A stretch of 64,000 nucleotides of DNA from Leptofilum sp965223285 (GTDB taxonomy: Bacteria > Chloroflexota > Anaerolineae > Promineifilales > Promineifilaceae): positions 1,922,001-1,986,000 of the forward strand of contig NZ_OZ244997.1 in NCBI RefSeq assembly GCF_965223285.1, in the 5' to 3' direction. Position numbers and translations under genes: made by a program. This document shows positions 43,701-50,685 of the stretch, in pieces (position 1 is the stretch's first letter; each line of letters opens with the position of its first letter). The notes beneath the pieces are model-generated. The model ran no database searches. It saw only the letters and a program-made list of their open reading frames with translations, and was not told the origin of the DNA.

Positions 43701-44213
43701 GCTGTTGAGAGTTGAAATATACACCAGGTAAAAAATGTGCCCGATTCGGCCGTTCAAAAAGTCATTTGGTGAAATATAACCTTGAGCGACAGTTAGAGCC
43801 TCATCGTTAAAAAGAACCGGTATTGGCGTGAGCATGCCTGCAAAATAGACAATCAATGGCAATGCGGCCAAAATAAATAGGGGCCACTTTGCTAACTGCA
43901 CCAACCTATGCTGGGGAATAAACACGTTGAGCACAAGCAGCCAAAGCAAAGGCGTTGCACTCATTGTTGCCAAAGCGTGTGCTAACGACGCCTCATAAAT
44001 GATGGCTGGCTCAGACGCAATACTAGCTACTAAAATACCAAAGCTACCTGATGCTAAAATAAACATATACAATGCAAACAGCCGATTGCTAAACAGCTTT
44101 GGCCGCAACATCAGGATGTACATCATTAATACCAGCTCAAGGCTTATAATGATAAAGGCTGAAAAATAAAGCTGGGTTAGAGATGCCATAAGGGTGAGCG
44201 TAGTTGAAAACAC
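40782..44213 (-). CDS. Large 7TM-PAS-GAFx3 histidine kinase
   Basis: A 1143-residue membrane sensor. Seven hydrophobic helices in residues about 10-235 form the 7TM histidine-kinase sensor module, then a PAS domain (about 250-375; I-G-L-L-V-F-D-E-Q-L-N-L-L-D-A-N) and three GAF domains (about 395-560, 565-725 and 735-890). A coiled coil leads to HisKA D-V-S-H-E-L-R-T-P (His near 922) and HATPase motifs L-L-T-N-G-I-N-Y-N, D-D-G-V-G-I-E-E-D and G-T-G-L-G-L-A-I. The start is GTG 44213 or ATG 44189; neither has a strong site. No response regulator is near. Confidence 0.9.
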   Translation of the reverse strand: MFSTTLTLMASLTQLYFSAFIIISLELVLMMYILMLRPKLFSNRLFALYMFILASGSFGILVASIASEPAIIYEASLAHALATMSATPLLWLLVLNVFIPQHRLVQLAKWPLFILAALPLIVYFAGMLTPIPVLFNDEALTVAQGYISPNDFLNGRIGHIFYLVYISTLNSLLVVPIGIFAFSRLLPDRLRHAARVLFLLASSVAVLYMPWFNISIALRNMLTPLIAAIGAAWVMRRYHFFSPVELAMKQVINSVTIGLLVFDEQLNLLDANAFAATLLPLKMPKDVQAISLPQLLERLQPQVVNQEALSALQTAVRLAPTQMHQEEIVCQNNTLPAEEAKTWLSLTIRPVYDDSHGFIGCACTVEDFTVERRTQFYIADAHRAIEQYAHNQALLNEITQAAISASDFDKSLSVLASRLTELLNADQCYISLWDKVNERPIAAVAYGEGTEAYLTIERKPSDFSLSQTVYASINALPIEDIRETSFVSQHVARFLPTRGMLALPMKTNDEAVGALMLGYSQPRQFTTEEVKWGEQIAQQLALAISKNQLLATEQEQRLLLEALQKAGQALISTLNFDQVLDRILEEIARVVPYDTVNFARIQDGKACTVRQRDFGVRDAARGAKYSEETVEIAKMPTLRRMYQTKRPLRIPDTTKSEDWVWGGHVKSWMGVPIIFNDEPIAFLMVDKIEPNFYQAKHEKDLVAFTNQATLALKHAQLFTEIQRRVTELESLSIVSAAMRSSENVPTILQSALKAMVDILSARVGVVFLLNEAGTAVVSQASYPSNYYPAGISYALGEGITGYVAQTGELYASEEINQETRRVLKVEEPEGVNQLKSTIALPLVSEDGILGVIHLGLATQYHFADDEVHTLQAMSDIVANGLQRIQLMQTLEARVASRTVDLEMANEQLQELDKLKTKFIADVSHELRTPVANLSIYINLLENGNPEKKAQYIKILQQQAIRLTNLVEATLGLSKLEIGQQQQVFGPIELNPIIREIVLGHQARADAYGVTLTCLLEPHLPPLWGNKTQLMQLITNLLTNGINYNEKQGEVVIETCVADDAFVRLSFSDDGVGIEEDELPHLFDRFYRGQRTGQSNIPGTGLGLAIVKEIVELHQGDISVRSKVNEGTTFTLRLPVYKQEEGVM

Positions 44214-44331
44214 ACAGTGAGTGATGGGATTGTTATCAAGTTTTGTAAATTATATCACTAGAATCTTTCAATTCTTGTTCGTTCCCAAAAATATTTTCTC
44301 AAACTTATAGTAAATTTGTAATTACCTTTTT

Positions 44332-45087
44332 ATGTATCCAATCTTGACACGGCTTGGCCCGTTTTTTGTGTACAGTTTCACGGCCGTATTTGCCATTGGT
44401 CTGCTGCTGAGTTGGGGCATCACCCAGCAGCGCAGCCACAAACAGGCGTTGCCTCATTGGCTAGATGCCGCACTGGCGACGCTCATCGGTGGCTGGCTGG
44501 GGGCACGGCTAACATTTGTGCTGCTGAACTGGGATTATTTTGCGGAACGGCCGTCTGAACTCGTTCAGCTATGGCAAGGTGGACTCACCGCTTACGGCGG
44601 GTTGGCAGGAGGCTTGCTGGGGCTTGGCTTATGGTGCTGGTGGCGTAAACGGCCGTTCCTGCCCTATGCCACCCTTTTCTCCCCTGCGCTGTTGCTGCTC
44701 ATCATTACCGGCTGGGCCGCTTGCTGGATAGAAGGGTGCGCCTATGGTGTAGAAACCACGCTGGGGCTATTTTCCGCCAACCTGCCAGACCATTTTGGCG
44801 TGTTTACCGTGCGCTACCAAACCCAACTTCTTGGCGTTAGTTTAAATTTACTCCTCTTGCTACTTGTCTACCTGCCGACTCGTAAACTCACAAACCTTCC
44901 TCTCTTTCCCCTCACCCTCATCTCTGCCAATCTGATTCATTTTGCCCTCACGTTCTTACGTGGTGATGCGGCCCCTGTGCTGCTTGGCTGGCGGCTGGAT
45001 AGCTGGCTGGCACTGCTTTTCGCCCTCGGGGGTGTGGTGCTGCTACAATACGGCCGTCGGTACAAGCATTTTCCAGAGATCAGGTAA
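44332..45087 (+). CDS. lgt: Prolipoprotein diacylglyceryl transferase-like protein (divergent Lgt)
   Basis: An inner-membrane enzyme with about seven helices that attaches diacylglycerol to lipobox cysteines. L-G-P-F-F-V-Y-S-F near the start, Q-G-G-L-T-A-Y-G-G-L-A-G-G (about 82) and E-G-C-A-Y-G (about 135) place it in the Lgt family. Two positions differ from E. coli: the His of S-F-H-G-G is Tyr, and G-R-(L/I)-G of the catalytic Arg143 loop reads G-W-A-A-C. The late Arg in F-L-R-G-D is kept. It is also short (251 aa). Given several lipobox proteins here it could still be the working Lgt, or a paralog. Confidence 0.78.
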   Translation: MYPILTRLGPFFVYSFTAVFAIGLLLSWGITQQRSHKQALPHWLDAALATLIGGWLGARLTFVLLNWDYFAERPSELVQLWQGGLTAYGGLAGGLLGLGLWCWWRKRPFLPYATLFSPALLLLIITGWAACWIEGCAYGVETTLGLFSANLPDHFGVFTVRYQTQLLGVSLNLLLLLLVYLPTRKLTNLPLFPLTLISANLIHFALTFLRGDAAPVLLGWRLDSWLALLFALGGVVLLQYGRRYKHFPEIR

Positions 45088-45162
45088 TCAAGTACGTACG
45101 TTGCTACCTGAACACTGGAACAGTTAAAAACCTAAAAACTAGCCACTAACAAACTATCTTCT

Positions 45163-46014
45163 ATGAAACTCAAAGTCGGACTCGCCCAAATAACGCCCAA
45201 ACTTGGTGATTTAGAAGCCAATCTGGAACGCCATTTACAAGCAATTGAAGAAGCCGCCGAAAGCGGCGTAGAGCTATTGGTCTTTCCCGAACTCTCCCTA
45301 ACGGGTTACCGCCTCCGCGACCTTGCCTTTAGCGTTGCCATCCAGCCCACTTACAAAAACCCCATCTTTGCCCGACTGCTGGATGCTAGCCGCGATATGG
45401 ACCTGGTGGTTGGCTTTGTAGAATCAGACACGCGCCAAAAGTTTTTCATCACTGCCGCTTACTTGTCTGGTGGCGAGGTTATCCACCTACACCGCAAAGT
45501 GTACCTGCCCACCTACGGCATGTTTGATGAAGGACGCTACTTCGCCTGGGGCGACCACATTCGCGCCTTTGATACGCGCTTTGGCCGCGTCGGGCTACTC
45601 ATTTGTGAAGATTTTTGGCACGTCAGTGCTGCCTACACGCTGTGGCTAGACGGTGCCGACATGCTTATTCTCACCTCGTCCTCGCCGGGGCGCGGATTGG
45701 CCACCGAGCAAAAAATTGGCAGTGCCCGCTGGGTAGAACATATCAACCAGGCATACGCCAGCATGTTTACCAACTTCATCCTGCACACCAACCGCACCGG
45801 CTTTGAGGATGGCGTCACCTTTTACGGCGGTTCCACCATTTACGACCCGGAAGGCCAGTTGCTCAGCCAGGGGCCATATTACGAAGAGGCGTTGGTCACC
45901 GCCAAGCTAGACCTGAACGAGCTGCGCCGCGCCCGCATTCGCTTGCCCTTGCTCCGCGATGAGCGCGTAGGCCTCACCCGACGCGAACTGAGCCGTATCC
46001 TAAAAGACAAATAG
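45163..46014 (+). CDS. Nitrilase-family carbon-nitrogen hydrolase
   Basis: The Glu-Lys-Cys triad is complete: F-P-E-L-S-L-T-G-Y (Glu near residue 44), H-R-K-V-Y-L-P-T-Y-G (Lys near 112) and L-L-I-C-E-D-F-W-H (Cys near 148). The phrase G-M-F-D-E-G-R-Y-F is typical of the branch shared with the glutaminase domain of NAD synthetase, and 283 residues is a stand-alone amidohydrolase. It should hydrolyse an amide or nitrile to acid and ammonia. It is followed by a foreign-looking macrodomain gene after 18 bases. Confidence 0.9.
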   Translation: MKLKVGLAQITPKLGDLEANLERHLQAIEEAAESGVELLVFPELSLTGYRLRDLAFSVAIQPTYKNPIFARLLDASRDMDLVVGFVESDTRQKFFITAAYLSGGEVIHLHRKVYLPTYGMFDEGRYFAWGDHIRAFDTRFGRVGLLICEDFWHVSAAYTLWLDGADMLILTSSSPGRGLATEQKIGSARWVEHINQAYASMFTNFILHTNRTGFEDGVTFYGGSTIYDPEGQLLSQGPYYEEALVTAKLDLNELRRARIRLPLLRDERVGLTRRELSRILKDK

Positions 46015-46032
46015 CCGAAGGATTGGAAGAGG

Positions 46033-46830
46033 ATGGATAGCAAGGCATTAGAAAATGACCAAAGTTTCATGATTGGCAAAGTATCAATTGTTCCCCTGCT
46101 CGGAGATGTGCGTCAACTAGAAGCGGATGTCTTAGTACAATCATCAGGAACTTCAGTTCAAGGTGAAAACCACCATTCATCTTGGATTGTTACCAATAGA
46201 AATTATGATGAAATTGTCAACACTTTGAACAATCATCGTCCGCACAAACTAGGGGATGTCATTATATCTACAGCAGGGTCATTTCACGCGAAGTATCTTT
46301 TTAACGCTATCGTTATCGACTGGGGGCATCAACGTTCACAAGGCTCGTTGATTTATGAAGACATTGTAGATAAAGTGGCAAGAAAATGTATAGAAGTTGC
46401 TGTGTCTCTCGATTTAAAATCGATTGCATTTCTGCCCTGGGGCGCAAGAATAGGTGCATCTACTGCGTCAATGATGACGGCATTACTTGTTCAAGCCATC
46501 GTAACCCAGCTAAAAGTAAACTCTGGTAGCCTTGAGAGGGTTTTCCTAATTTCTAATAACAAAGAACATTATCAATGGTTTGTGGATCGTGCTTTCTTAT
46601 TCCAAGTGATGTTTTCTCAAATTGAGGAGATACGAAATCAAATTTCACATTTAGATGTTACGCCTGAAGCACGAGAGCAGATACTTGAAACATTGGGAAA
46701 CCTTACTCAAACAGTTTACATCTTTAACGAAGTTGTGGAGGGAGATAAAATTACTGTAGGAAATATGGAAAACGTCGAAGGTGCCGCAATCGGAAATCAA
46801 GCGATGGTCAAAGTAAAAGACTCAAAATAA
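46033..46830 (+). CDS. Macrodomain protein with C-terminal GDKITVGN motif
   Basis: A 265-residue protein. Residues about 12-165 follow the macrodomain order: L-L-G-D-V-R-Q-L-E-A-D-V-L-V-Q-S-S (ADP-ribose site), K-L-G-D-V-I-I-S-T-A-G (glycine loop) and S-I-A-F-L-P-W-G-A-R-I-G-A-S. It should bind or hydrolyse ADP-ribose-type ligands. Residues about 195-225 form a helical linker. The tail V-V-E-G-D-K-I-T-V-G-N then V-E-G-A-A-I-G resembles a motif I recall at the ends of bacterial conflict and signalling proteins. The gene is more AT-rich than its neighbours and has no ACGGCCGT palindrome, suggesting recent acquisition. It lies between nitrilase and era. Confidence 0.68.
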   Translation: MDSKALENDQSFMIGKVSIVPLLGDVRQLEADVLVQSSGTSVQGENHHSSWIVTNRNYDEIVNTLNNHRPHKLGDVIISTAGSFHAKYLFNAIVIDWGHQRSQGSLIYEDIVDKVARKCIEVAVSLDLKSIAFLPWGARIGASTASMMTALLVQAIVTQLKVNSGSLERVFLISNNKEHYQWFVDRAFLFQVMFSQIEEIRNQISHLDVTPEAREQILETLGNLTQTVYIFNEVVEGDKITVGNMENVEGAAIGNQAMVKVKDSK

Positions 46831-46844
46831 AAGCATTAATACCT

Positions 46845-47786
46845 ATGAATGACTCAACCTCTATCCCAGCTGGTTATGACACGAGCGACGACCACCGCTC
46901 TGGCTTTGTAGCGGTGATTGGCCGCCCCAACGTAGGCAAAAGTACGCTCATCAACGGCCTGCTGCAAGAGAAGATCAACATCGTCTCCCCCAAACCGCAA
47001 ACCACCCGTAGCCGCCAGTTGGGCATCCTCACCACGGCCGATTTCCAAATCATCTTCATGGACACGCCCGGCCTCATGCAGCCGCGCCACAAGCTGGATG
47101 AATTTATGGTGGAAACGGCCGTTGAAAGCCTTAATGAAGCCGACGTGGTGCTATGGCTAGTGGACGGCAGCGAACCTGTCGGCCCTGGTGACCGCGCCAT
47201 TGCTGAAATGGTACAAAAAGTGGATGAAACCGTCGCCGTCGTTCTGGCCATCAACAAAAGCGACATTACCCCGCCAGAAAAGGTGATGCCCCATACCGAG
47301 GCGTACCGCGCTCTGGCACCAGAGGCCGCCTGGATATTCTTTTCGGCGCAAACGGGAAACGGCCGTGGCGAACTTCTCGATCTCATTGTGCAAGCCCTGC
47401 CGCTTGGCCCCCGCTACTATCCTGCTGACCAAATCACCGACATTTACCTGCGCGATATGGCCGCTGAATTCATCCGTGAACAGCTGCTGCTGCATCTGCG
47501 CGATGAGATTCCATACGGCATTGCCGTCCAGGTAGAGCAGTTCAAAGAGCGGGAAAATGGCGTCACCTACATCGGCGCCAACATCTTTGTTGAGCGAGAT
47601 AATCACAAAGCAATTGTCATCGGCCACAAAGGGAGCCAGCTGCGCCGCGTCGGGGCGGCTGCCCGCAAAGAGCTAGAAACATTGGTCGAAGGCAAAGTGT
47701 TTCTGGAGCTTTGGGTTAAAGTCGAACCAAAGTGGCGGCGCAACGAAAAAGCACTCAAGCGACTCGGCTACAGCAAACCTGAGTAA
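46845..47786 (+). CDS. era: GTPase Era
   Basis: A ribosome-assembly GTPase binding the 3' end of 16S rRNA. G-R-P-N-V-G-K-S-T (G1, about residue 26), D-T-P-G-L (G3, about 72), N-K-S-D (G4, about 140) and S-A-Q-T-G (G5) are clear. The KH domain follows with I-V-I-G-H-K-G-S-Q-L-R-R-V-G (about 255). Its 313 residues match the family with a short N-terminal extension of about 20 polar residues. It starts 14 bases after the macrodomain gene. Two palindrome copies (47114, 47358) read as T-A-V and N-G-R. Confidence 0.96.
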   Translation: MNDSTSIPAGYDTSDDHRSGFVAVIGRPNVGKSTLINGLLQEKINIVSPKPQTTRSRQLGILTTADFQIIFMDTPGLMQPRHKLDEFMVETAVESLNEADVVLWLVDGSEPVGPGDRAIAEMVQKVDETVAVVLAINKSDITPPEKVMPHTEAYRALAPEAAWIFFSAQTGNGRGELLDLIVQALPLGPRYYPADQITDIYLRDMAAEFIREQLLLHLRDEIPYGIAVQVEQFKERENGVTYIGANIFVERDNHKAIVIGHKGSQLRRVGAAARKELETLVEGKVFLELWVKVEPKWRRNEKALKRLGYSKPE

Positions 47787-48043
47787 ACTCCGCACAATTA
47801 GAAAAATGTCCTACTCATGTGACTTTTTCTGCCACATGGGTTTCCATAGATGTGAAAAGCACAGTTGATCGCCATAGAACATTCGTGCTAAAATGCCTAA
47901 GATTGGCCATAGTGGGCGTGTTTGTTGAGCCAATTTTTCTGGGCGCACGGAATAAGTGTATAGGTGACAATCACTTTGATCGGCTCTTTTTGTAAGACAC
48001 CTATGTGACGAAGTGACTGTTACCTGAGTACAGGAGATTGGAT

Positions 48044-49099
48044 ATGACAACAAACCAGGATGACCAAGTTGTTAGCCGTCGTAAATTTATCAAGGCCGCT
48101 GCTTTAACGGCCGTTGCTGCCTCAGCCACGGGTGCAGGAGCCGCCATCTACAACCAGAATCAGAATGCGGCCACTGTCATCACCTCTGTTCCCAATAACT
48201 CTGCGCCAATTGTGAGTACGGCCGTTCCCTCCCTCACCTCTCCCGACAGCGATCTTTTTACCCGGCTGGCTGCGGCCCAAGCCGAAAACGTGCGCCTGCA
48301 AGCCGCGCTTGATGCTGCCCAGCGGCAGCTAACAAGCCTGCAAACCAACAACCAAACGGCCGTCTCTGACAGCGAAGCACTCACCGTGGAGCTAAGCCAG
48401 GCCAACGAGCACATTGGCGTCCTGGCAGGACTCATCGCTCTGTACGAACAATTTGCGGCGGTGGATGTGGAAACGGCCGTTGAGGAAGGGTTCTCCAACT
48501 TCACCAACAACATCGAAACCTTCCTGGCAGACGTGCCCACTCTCTCCGAAAGCATTCAGATGGGGCGGCAAGCGTTACAGAATTTTGAATCGCAGGTATC
48601 CATTTTGGATAACGGCCGTCTCTGGCTTATTGATCATCTGGCAAAAATTGAAGGATATTTTGCTGCGGTGGAGCAATTGCTATCCGAGGCAGTGGAGCAC
48701 GTTGGCCCCTTCCTGCAAATGCTTAACGATTGGTTTGATGGCGTGAAAAAGTGGCTCCCCTTTGGCATTGGGCAAACGGCCGCAGCCATCATGCAATCTA
48801 TCACCACTCTCATCATGGAAACCCCTAACACGCTCAGCGGGCTAGACACAAACGTCATGCAGCCGCTCAACGTCTGGCTAAACCGGGATCAAAACAACGA
48901 AACCGCCCTGCACCAAACGCTCATCAACCCCCTGCGGGACGATCTGATGCCCAAAGCAGACAATGCTGTAAGCAAAGCTCAGCAAATGGATACAACCTAC
49001 AAAACCATGCTGAAAGAACCGGTGGAAACGGCCGTTTCCAGCCAACGCGCCATTCGGGGATTGATCAACGCCTACCGAGAACGGCACGGTATTCAGTAA
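48044..49099 (+). CDS. Tat-exported coiled-coil protein
   Basis: I recognise no family. The N-terminus is a twin-arginine signal: S-R-R-K-F-I-K, then A-A-L-T-A-V-A-A-S-A-T-G-A-G, so a folded protein is exported. A low-complexity linker (about 30-65) is followed by a coiled coil (about 70-130, A-Q-A-E-N-V-R-L-Q-A-A-L) and a helical domain of about 220 residues. There are no Cys residues. ATG 48044 is supported by AGGAG; TTG 48038 is possible. Six copies of the palindrome lie in this gene, most as T-A-V or N-G-R. The 257 bases upstream hold no other feature I can name. Confidence 0.75.
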   Translation: MTTNQDDQVVSRRKFIKAAALTAVAASATGAGAAIYNQNQNAATVITSVPNNSAPIVSTAVPSLTSPDSDLFTRLAAAQAENVRLQAALDAAQRQLTSLQTNNQTAVSDSEALTVELSQANEHIGVLAGLIALYEQFAAVDVETAVEEGFSNFTNNIETFLADVPTLSESIQMGRQALQNFESQVSILDNGRLWLIDHLAKIEGYFAAVEQLLSEAVEHVGPFLQMLNDWFDGVKKWLPFGIGQTAAAIMQSITTLIMETPNTLSGLDTNVMQPLNVWLNRDQNNETALHQTLINPLRDDLMPKADNAVSKAQQMDTTYKTMLKEPVETAVSSQRAIRGLINAYRERHGIQ

Positions 49100-49125
49100 T
49101 CGGTAATCAGCAGGTCAGTAATTAG

Positions 49126-50602
49126 TTTGACAATGTTAGATTCACGGGCCACGAGCCTTTCTAAGCCGTGACTTTCGTGAGCGAGTACGATTATCCAAGT
49201 GTTTGACAACCAATTCAGCCGCCTGGCGTGACGACAACTGCGGCAACGGCAACGCGGCTCGTAGCAAGGTACGAACGTTAACAATCGATAAATTGGGCAA
49301 AGTATCCGTTTCGTAGGCAGCCAACAAAGCCGGGTCACGAGGATATGCCTCCGTCCACTCGAGCAAGGTTTCGGTGATGAAGGCACTGGCCATGATGGTC
49401 AAGGCGAGATGGTGAACCCAGGCAGGGTACTTCTGGGCCTGAAATTCATCCCACCCCAACTCCGATTTGGCGTCCTGATGGGCCCGTTCGATGAAGTAGC
49501 GATGCGACTTGTGCCGGGCCATTGTCTCCAGAGGAATATCAGCCGGGGCATTGCTCAGTGAATAAGTAACTTTACCGTTGGCGCGGCGGATCAGCAGCCA
49601 TTCCTGGCGGCAACTTCCCTCTTCACTGACGGTCCACACCCGTTGCCGGGCAAATTGGGCAGTGAGATGGCCCCGTTCATGTGGACGAAGGGTGATGGCG
49701 GTGAATGAGAACGCCGATGCCAGTTGTTCAGGTGTGGTCTGACTGCCTAACACAGTAATTTGGACATGCTTGCGCTTTGGTTCCCGGATGACCTGAGGTT
49801 TCTCCAGATAAAGCGACAAGTTGCAGGGAATATCGGCAAAGTATTGGATGGACAGCTGGTCTAATTCAGCCCGCAACCAGTGGCTGCGGCCATACAAGCT
49901 GTCGCAGTCAAAGGCGTCAAAGGCGACGCCATTGGCCAGGACCCGCTTGACCATGACCAGTACCAGTTCGATCTTGGTCTGAAATTCCCGGTCAGCGGGG
50001 ATGGCTAGCTTGTTGCGTCGCCGCGCATAGGCCGGGGTGAACCATTTTTCTGGCAAGTACAGTTCGCCATCAATCCAGGTGCGGTAGCCATCTTTGGCCA
50101 AGGCCAAAAACACACCCACCTGACTCATGTCAACTTTTCCCAGGCGACCATTGTGCTGCCGACTGCTGCCGGTGCTGCCATCACCGGCCTTCTCCTCTGC
50201 ACTTTCATCAGCAATGAGGACACTGCCTTGCTGGTAGTGGGGCAAACTGCTGATATCTTGTTGCAGGACGGCGATCAAATCGTTCCCGGCCCAAGGTGAA
50301 TCGGCGATGAATTGTTGCAGATTTTGTTCGGGGATTCCCGCTACACGGGCAATCCCGCTGATATGCCGGTTGCTCTCCATTCGTAACAAGCCACTCAGGT
50401 AATGATAGCCATATTCACTGGTATCGCGTGTCTTGGTTTTCATCCAATAACGATAACGTTCATGATACTGGTCAAGCCGCTCACCCAATTTATCGATAGC
50501 TGCTTCATTTAGCCCCCACTGGGCTAACCGTGAAGTTTTTTCTTTTCCATTTTCAAATTTTACTGATATTGGCTCTCACGAGCCTAATTTAACATTGTCA
50601 AA
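49126..50602. mobile_element. Complete IS701-family insertion sequence
   Basis: A 1477-base element. Its ends are inverted: TTTGACAATGTTA at 49126-49138 and the complement TAACATTGTCAAA ending at 50602. A 4-base target duplication, TTAG, flanks it at 49122-49125 and 50603-50606, as expected for IS701. It contains one transposase gene. It has no copy of the genome-wide palindrome. It landed in the word-repeat region 3' of the Tat-protein gene. Confidence 0.88.
49142..50488 (-). CDS. IS701-family transposase
   Basis: A DDE transposase of about 448 residues. Y-L-S-G-L-L and L-Q-Q-F-I-A-D-S-P-W in the N-terminus are the family hallmark. The acidic residues lie in L-I-A-D-E-S-A (about 92), F-D-C-D-S-L-Y-G (about 200) and F-I-E-R-A-H-Q-D-A-K-S (about 336), so the catalytic set seems intact. 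TTG 50488 is the first recognisable start; the frame remains open upstream without a good ATG. The stop lies 16 bases inside the left terminal repeat. Confidence 0.88.
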   Translation of the reverse strand: MGERLDQYHERYRYWMKTKTRDTSEYGYHYLSGLLRMESNRHISGIARVAGIPEQNLQQFIADSPWAGNDLIAVLQQDISSLPHYQQGSVLIADESAEEKAGDGSTGSSRQHNGRLGKVDMSQVGVFLALAKDGYRTWIDGELYLPEKWFTPAYARRRNKLAIPADREFQTKIELVLVMVKRVLANGVAFDAFDCDSLYGRSHWLRAELDQLSIQYFADIPCNLSLYLEKPQVIREPKRKHVQITVLGSQTTPEQLASAFSFTAITLRPHERGHLTAQFARQRVWTVSEEGSCRQEWLLIRRANGKVTYSLSNAPADIPLETMARHKSHRYFIERAHQDAKSELGWDEFQAQKYPAWVHHLALTIMASAFITETLLEWTEAYPRDPALLAAYETDTLPNLSIVNVRTLLRAALPLPQLSSRQAAELVVKHLDNRTRSRKSRLRKARGP

Positions 50603-50685
50603 TTAGTTAAACTGCAAAAAAGTTATCGAATGCAGGTTTTTCTATTTCTCGATAAATTAGGGAAATCTGCATTCTGTTTTCTGGC

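Noticed and set aside
47811..48053. Minus-strand frame of 80 codons before the Tat-protein gene
   Set aside because: No ribosome site or recognisable pattern; overlaps the divergent gene start.
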